Source: Puia sp. (GTDB taxonomy: Bacteria > Bacteroidota > Bacteroidia > Chitinophagales > Chitinophagaceae). From it: a stretch of DNA of 64,000 nt. Positions 61,886-64,000 of the stretch are shown here, piece by piece. The notes below the pieces were generated by a model. It did no database searches and was not told the DNA's origin. It worked only from the letters and a program-made list of their open reading frames with translations. Made by a program: the position numbers and the translations under genes. Location of the stretch: NCBI GenBank assembly GCA_031292515.1, contig JARLGZ010000172.1:310001-374000 (forward strand). The letters are read 5' to 3'. Position 1 is the first letter of the stretch; each line of letters opens with the position of its first letter.

Positions 61886-63028
61886 ATGCTGGCCGTCACC
61901 ATATTAGGCAATAACTCTGCTCTTCCCGCTTTTGATCGTCATCCGACAGCCCAGGTGGTCACGATGGACGATCATGTCTTCCTGGTCGATTGTGGCGAAG
62001 GCACCCAGATGCAGATGTCGCGGTACAAGATCCGTCGCAGCAAGATCAATCATATCTTCATCTCTCACCTGCATGGGGATCATTACTTCGGGCTCATCGG
62101 GCTTATTACGAGCATGGGGCTGCTGGGCCGTACGCTGGACCTGAACCTTTATGCCAGTCCCGCCCTCGAAGACATCATCAACCTGCAATTGCGGGTGGCG
62201 GATATACAACTTCCATTCAAACTTCATTTTCATCCCCTGGTGGCGCAAGGCGTCATCCTCAAAGAAGCCAAACTCGAGGTACTCTGCTTTCCCGTCTATC
62301 ATCGCATCGAATGCTGGGGTTTCCGTTTCCAGGAGATCCGGCCTGTGCGGCGTGTCAATCCCGAAAAAGCCAGGATCCTCGGCGTACCTTCTTCTTTCTT
62401 CGAGCGCCTGAAATGGGGGGAAGACTATATCACCAAAGAGGGGAACACCATCCTCAATGCCGATGCCACCGACCCCGGTACACCCGCAAAATCCTATGCC
62501 TACGCCGCCGACACCGCCTATGACGAAAGGCTGATCGAGTGCGTACGAGGTGTAGACTTATTATACCACGAAACGACCTATCTCAAGGACCTGGAAGCCC
62601 GGGCAATCAATCGTTTTCACAGCACCACCACCCAGGCCGCCACCATCGCCAAACGCGCCGGCGTACGACACCTGCTGATCGGTCATTTCAGCTCCAAATA
62701 CGAGAAACTGGACGATTTCGAGGTGCAGGCCCGTGAGCTGTTCCCCAATACGGATCTGGCGCTGGAGGGCGTCACCTATCGGGCCGGAGGGCCTGCGAGT
62801 GCAGCGACGACTCCCACAGAACCGGCGACGCCTCCCCTGTCGAATACGGCGACGACATCTTCCGCAGATACGCGAGCCGCCGCACCAAAAGCCGGTACAG
62901 CAAAGGACGCTGCTCCGAAAAAGGCTGCAGAAAGAGATACCGCAGCAAAAGGCGCTGCGTCAAAAGATGGTGCTCCGAAAGACGGTGTATCAAAGGAAAC
63001 GCCGAAAGCATCTTCGGAAGGCGCGTAG
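61886..63028 (+). CDS. rnz: Ribonuclease Z with repeat tail
   Basis: The 380-residue protein has the metallo-beta-lactamase core of RNase Z: VTILGNNSALPAFDRHPTAQV, FLVDCGEGTQMQM, the metal motif FISHLHGDHYFGLIGL (HxHxDH), YAADTAYDERL and HLLIGHFSSKYE. The core ends at about residue 295, the usual length. The last 80 residues are low-complexity, Ala/Lys/Thr/Pro-rich, and encoded in large part by a 15-nt array, so the tail is an expansion with no family counterpart. The enzyme makes the 3' end of tRNA precursors. Confidence 0.95.
   Translation: MLAVTILGNNSALPAFDRHPTAQVVTMDDHVFLVDCGEGTQMQMSRYKIRRSKINHIFISHLHGDHYFGLIGLITSMGLLGRTLDLNLYASPALEDIINLQLRVADIQLPFKLHFHPLVAQGVILKEAKLEVLCFPVYHRIECWGFRFQEIRPVRRVNPEKARILGVPSSFFERLKWGEDYITKEGNTILNADATDPGTPAKSYAYAADTAYDERLIECVRGVDLLYHETTYLKDLEARAINRFHSTTTQAATIAKRAGVRHLLIGHFSSKYEKLDDFEVQARELFPNTDLALEGVTYRAGGPASAATTPTEPATPPLSNTATTSSADTRAAAPKAGTAKDAAPKKAAERDTAAKGAASKDGAPKDGVSKETPKASSEGA
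62887..63006 (+). repeat. 15-nt in-frame array in the rnz tail, eight units
   Basis: Units are aaaagccggtacagc, aaaggacgctgctcc, gaaaaaggctgcaga, aagagataccgcagc, aaaaggcgctgcgtc, aaaagatggtgctcc, gaaagacggtgtatc and aaaggaaacgccgaa, encoding KAGTA, KDAAP, KKAAE, RDTAA, KGAAS, KDGAP, KDGVS and KETPK. Confidence 0.9.
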
Positions 63029-63049
63029 CCAGCAAGACAATATTACCTT

Positions 63050-63093
63050 CTGATTTTCTTCTGATTCCCTGCTGATTTTCTCCTGATTTTGCC
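63050..63093. repeat. 11-nt tandem repeat, four units, after rnz
   Basis: ctgattttctt, ctgattccctg, ctgattttctc and ctgattttgcc are contiguous. They start 21 nt after the rnz stop codon and occupy the space before the convergent dapA. Confidence 0.85.
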
Positions 63094-63127
63094 ACTGGAG
63101 GCGCTATACATCATCCTCCATACCTCT

Positions 63128-64000
63128 TTATTTCGCCAGGTAAGCCTTCAGCTTGGCGTGGAGACCCGTGCTGATGGGCACGACGGGCAGGCGCAGATAG
63201 TTCTCGATCAGTCTCATCTCAAACATCGCGGCTTTGACACCGGCGGGGTTGTTCTCGGCAAAGAAGATCTCATAGGCGCCGATCAGCTCGTCATTGAGCT
63301 TTTTCGCGGCCTTAAAATCGCCTTTCAGACAGAGGCGGACCATGTCGGATAAGAGGCGGGGGAAGCTGTTGGCGGCGACGCTGATGATGCCGTCCATGCC
63401 GCAGGCGATCTGGGGCAAAGCCAGGGCGTCGTCGCCGCTGACGACCAGGAAGTCTTCGGGCCGGTCGCGGAGGATATGCATGCATTGCGCCATGTCCCCG
63501 CTGGCTTCTTTGATGCCGGCGATATTGTCTACCTCTTTGGCGAGGCGGAGCGTCGTCGCGGCTTCCAGGTTACGGCCGGTGCGGCCGGGGACGTTGTATA
63601 ATAAGATGGGCTTGGGCGAAGCCAGTGCAAGCGCTTTATAGTGCTGGTACAGGCCTTCCTGCGAGGGTTTACTGTAATAGGGGCTGGCGCTGAGCACAGC
63701 CGTGGCCTTGTCCAGTGGGAAGCTTTCCAGTTCTTTTACCAGTTCATGGGTGTTGTTGCCACCGATGCCTACGACGACGGGTACCCTGCCGGCTACTTTG
63801 TCGTAGGTGAAGTCTGCGATCAGCAGCTTCTCTTCCTTGGAGAGGGTCGGTGTCTCTCCCGTCGTTCCGAGGGAGACGAGGTATTCCACGCCACCCCTGA
63901 TGGTATAGTTGATGACTTTTTCGAGCGATTCGTAATCTACTGAGCTGTCTGCTTTGAAAGGTGTGACCAATGCTACTCCTGTTCCCCGGAGTTGTTCCCT
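63128..64000 (-). CDS. dapA: 4-hydroxy-tetrahydrodipicolinate synthase (5' end outside window)
   Basis: The frame stays open to the window edge, reading EQLRGTGVALVTPFKADSSVD at its visible start (cited as GTGVALVTPF), so only the first few codons are missing. About 290 residues are present. GTTGETPTLS binds the pyruvate carboxylate, VGIGGNNTHE and YYSKPSQEGLYQHY follow, and the Schiff-base Lys is in NIAGIKEASGD. It condenses pyruvate and aspartate semialdehyde in lysine and diaminopimelate synthesis. It is convergent with rnz. Confidence 0.95.
   Translation of the reverse strand, partial: REQLRGTGVALVTPFKADSSVDYESLEKVINYTIRGGVEYLVSLGTTGETPTLSKEEKLLIADFTYDKVAGRVPVVVGIGGNNTHELVKELESFPLDKATAVLSASPYYSKPSQEGLYQHYKALALASPKPILLYNVPGRTGRNLEAATTLRLAKEVDNIAGIKEASGDMAQCMHILRDRPEDFLVVSGDDALALPQIACGMDGIISVAANSFPRLLSDMVRLCLKGDFKAAKKLNDELIGAYEIFFAENNPAGVKAAMFEMRLIENYLRLPVVPISTGLHAKLKAYLAK

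Overview
The window reads as a chromosomal segment from a Bacteroidota bacterium, most likely in the order Chitinophagales. The evidence is a sigma/FecR/SusC/SusD locus, a GSIII-type glutamine synthetase, a GLPGLI/DUF4412-like secreted protein, promoters of the Bacteroidota form TAnnTTTG (-7) with an upstream TTTG/TTG, and almost no Shine-Dalgarno sequences. Base composition is moderately GC-rich. I see no rRNA, tRNA, CRISPR array, insertion sequence or prophage.

Layout. 1-8.3 kb: the tail of an FtsX-type ABC permease, a degenerate CTP-synthase-like amidotransferase, a secreted beta-propeller/phosphoesterase, a secreted YtcJ-like amidohydrolase and a LytS/LytTR two-component pair. 8.4-16.1 kb (minus strand): ECF sigma factor, FecR anti-sigma factor, SusC with an STN signalling domain, and SusD, a self-contained regulated nutrient-uptake locus. 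16.1-24 kb: DPP-IV-like peptidase, a small WXXGXW-type protein, the str genes rpsL-rpsG-fusA (split by a terminator) and ilvE. 24-36 kb: an rdgB group, comA-aroE-membrane protein operon, a TPR protein, yidC and pyrG, and a secreted dienelactone hydrolase-like protein. 36-43.5 kb: proC, hldD/rfaD, an acyltransferase and purL. 43.5-50 kb: a surface-polysaccharide-like cluster with a double GT4 fusion, another GT4 enzyme and two tandem paralogous membrane proteins of unknown function. 50-64 kb: GSIII glutamine synthetase, cmk, a putative secreted glycosidase, clpC, a STAS protein, an expanded fructosamine-kinase-like protein, RNase Z and the 3' part of dapA.

The most unusual signal is not a gene. 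The window is full of short, degenerate tandem repeats of many different unit lengths (6, 7, 9, 11, 12, 13, 15, 17-19, 21, 33 nt). They occur in two settings. Outside genes they sit mostly at 3' ends, often beginning at or spanning the stop codon, so that several units carry their own stop (susD, a GLPGLI-like gene, clpC, the glycosidase, the gene at 36985, the TPR gene). Inside genes the unit is repeatedly 15 nt, giving five-residue repeats in linkers, loops or tails (24.1, 44.6, 44.9, 48.1, 53.8 and 62.9 kb). One of two tandem paralogs carries such an insert and the other does not. This looks like a genome-wide process of local tandem duplication followed by divergence, filtered by reading frame inside genes. 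I do not know of a description of it.

Other points of interest are the amidotransferase that has lost the catalytic HPE motif, the histidine kinase with a duplicated and degenerate ATP-lid segment, a composition break inside susC suggesting a cassette exchange, and the paired unknown membrane proteins in the glycan cluster.
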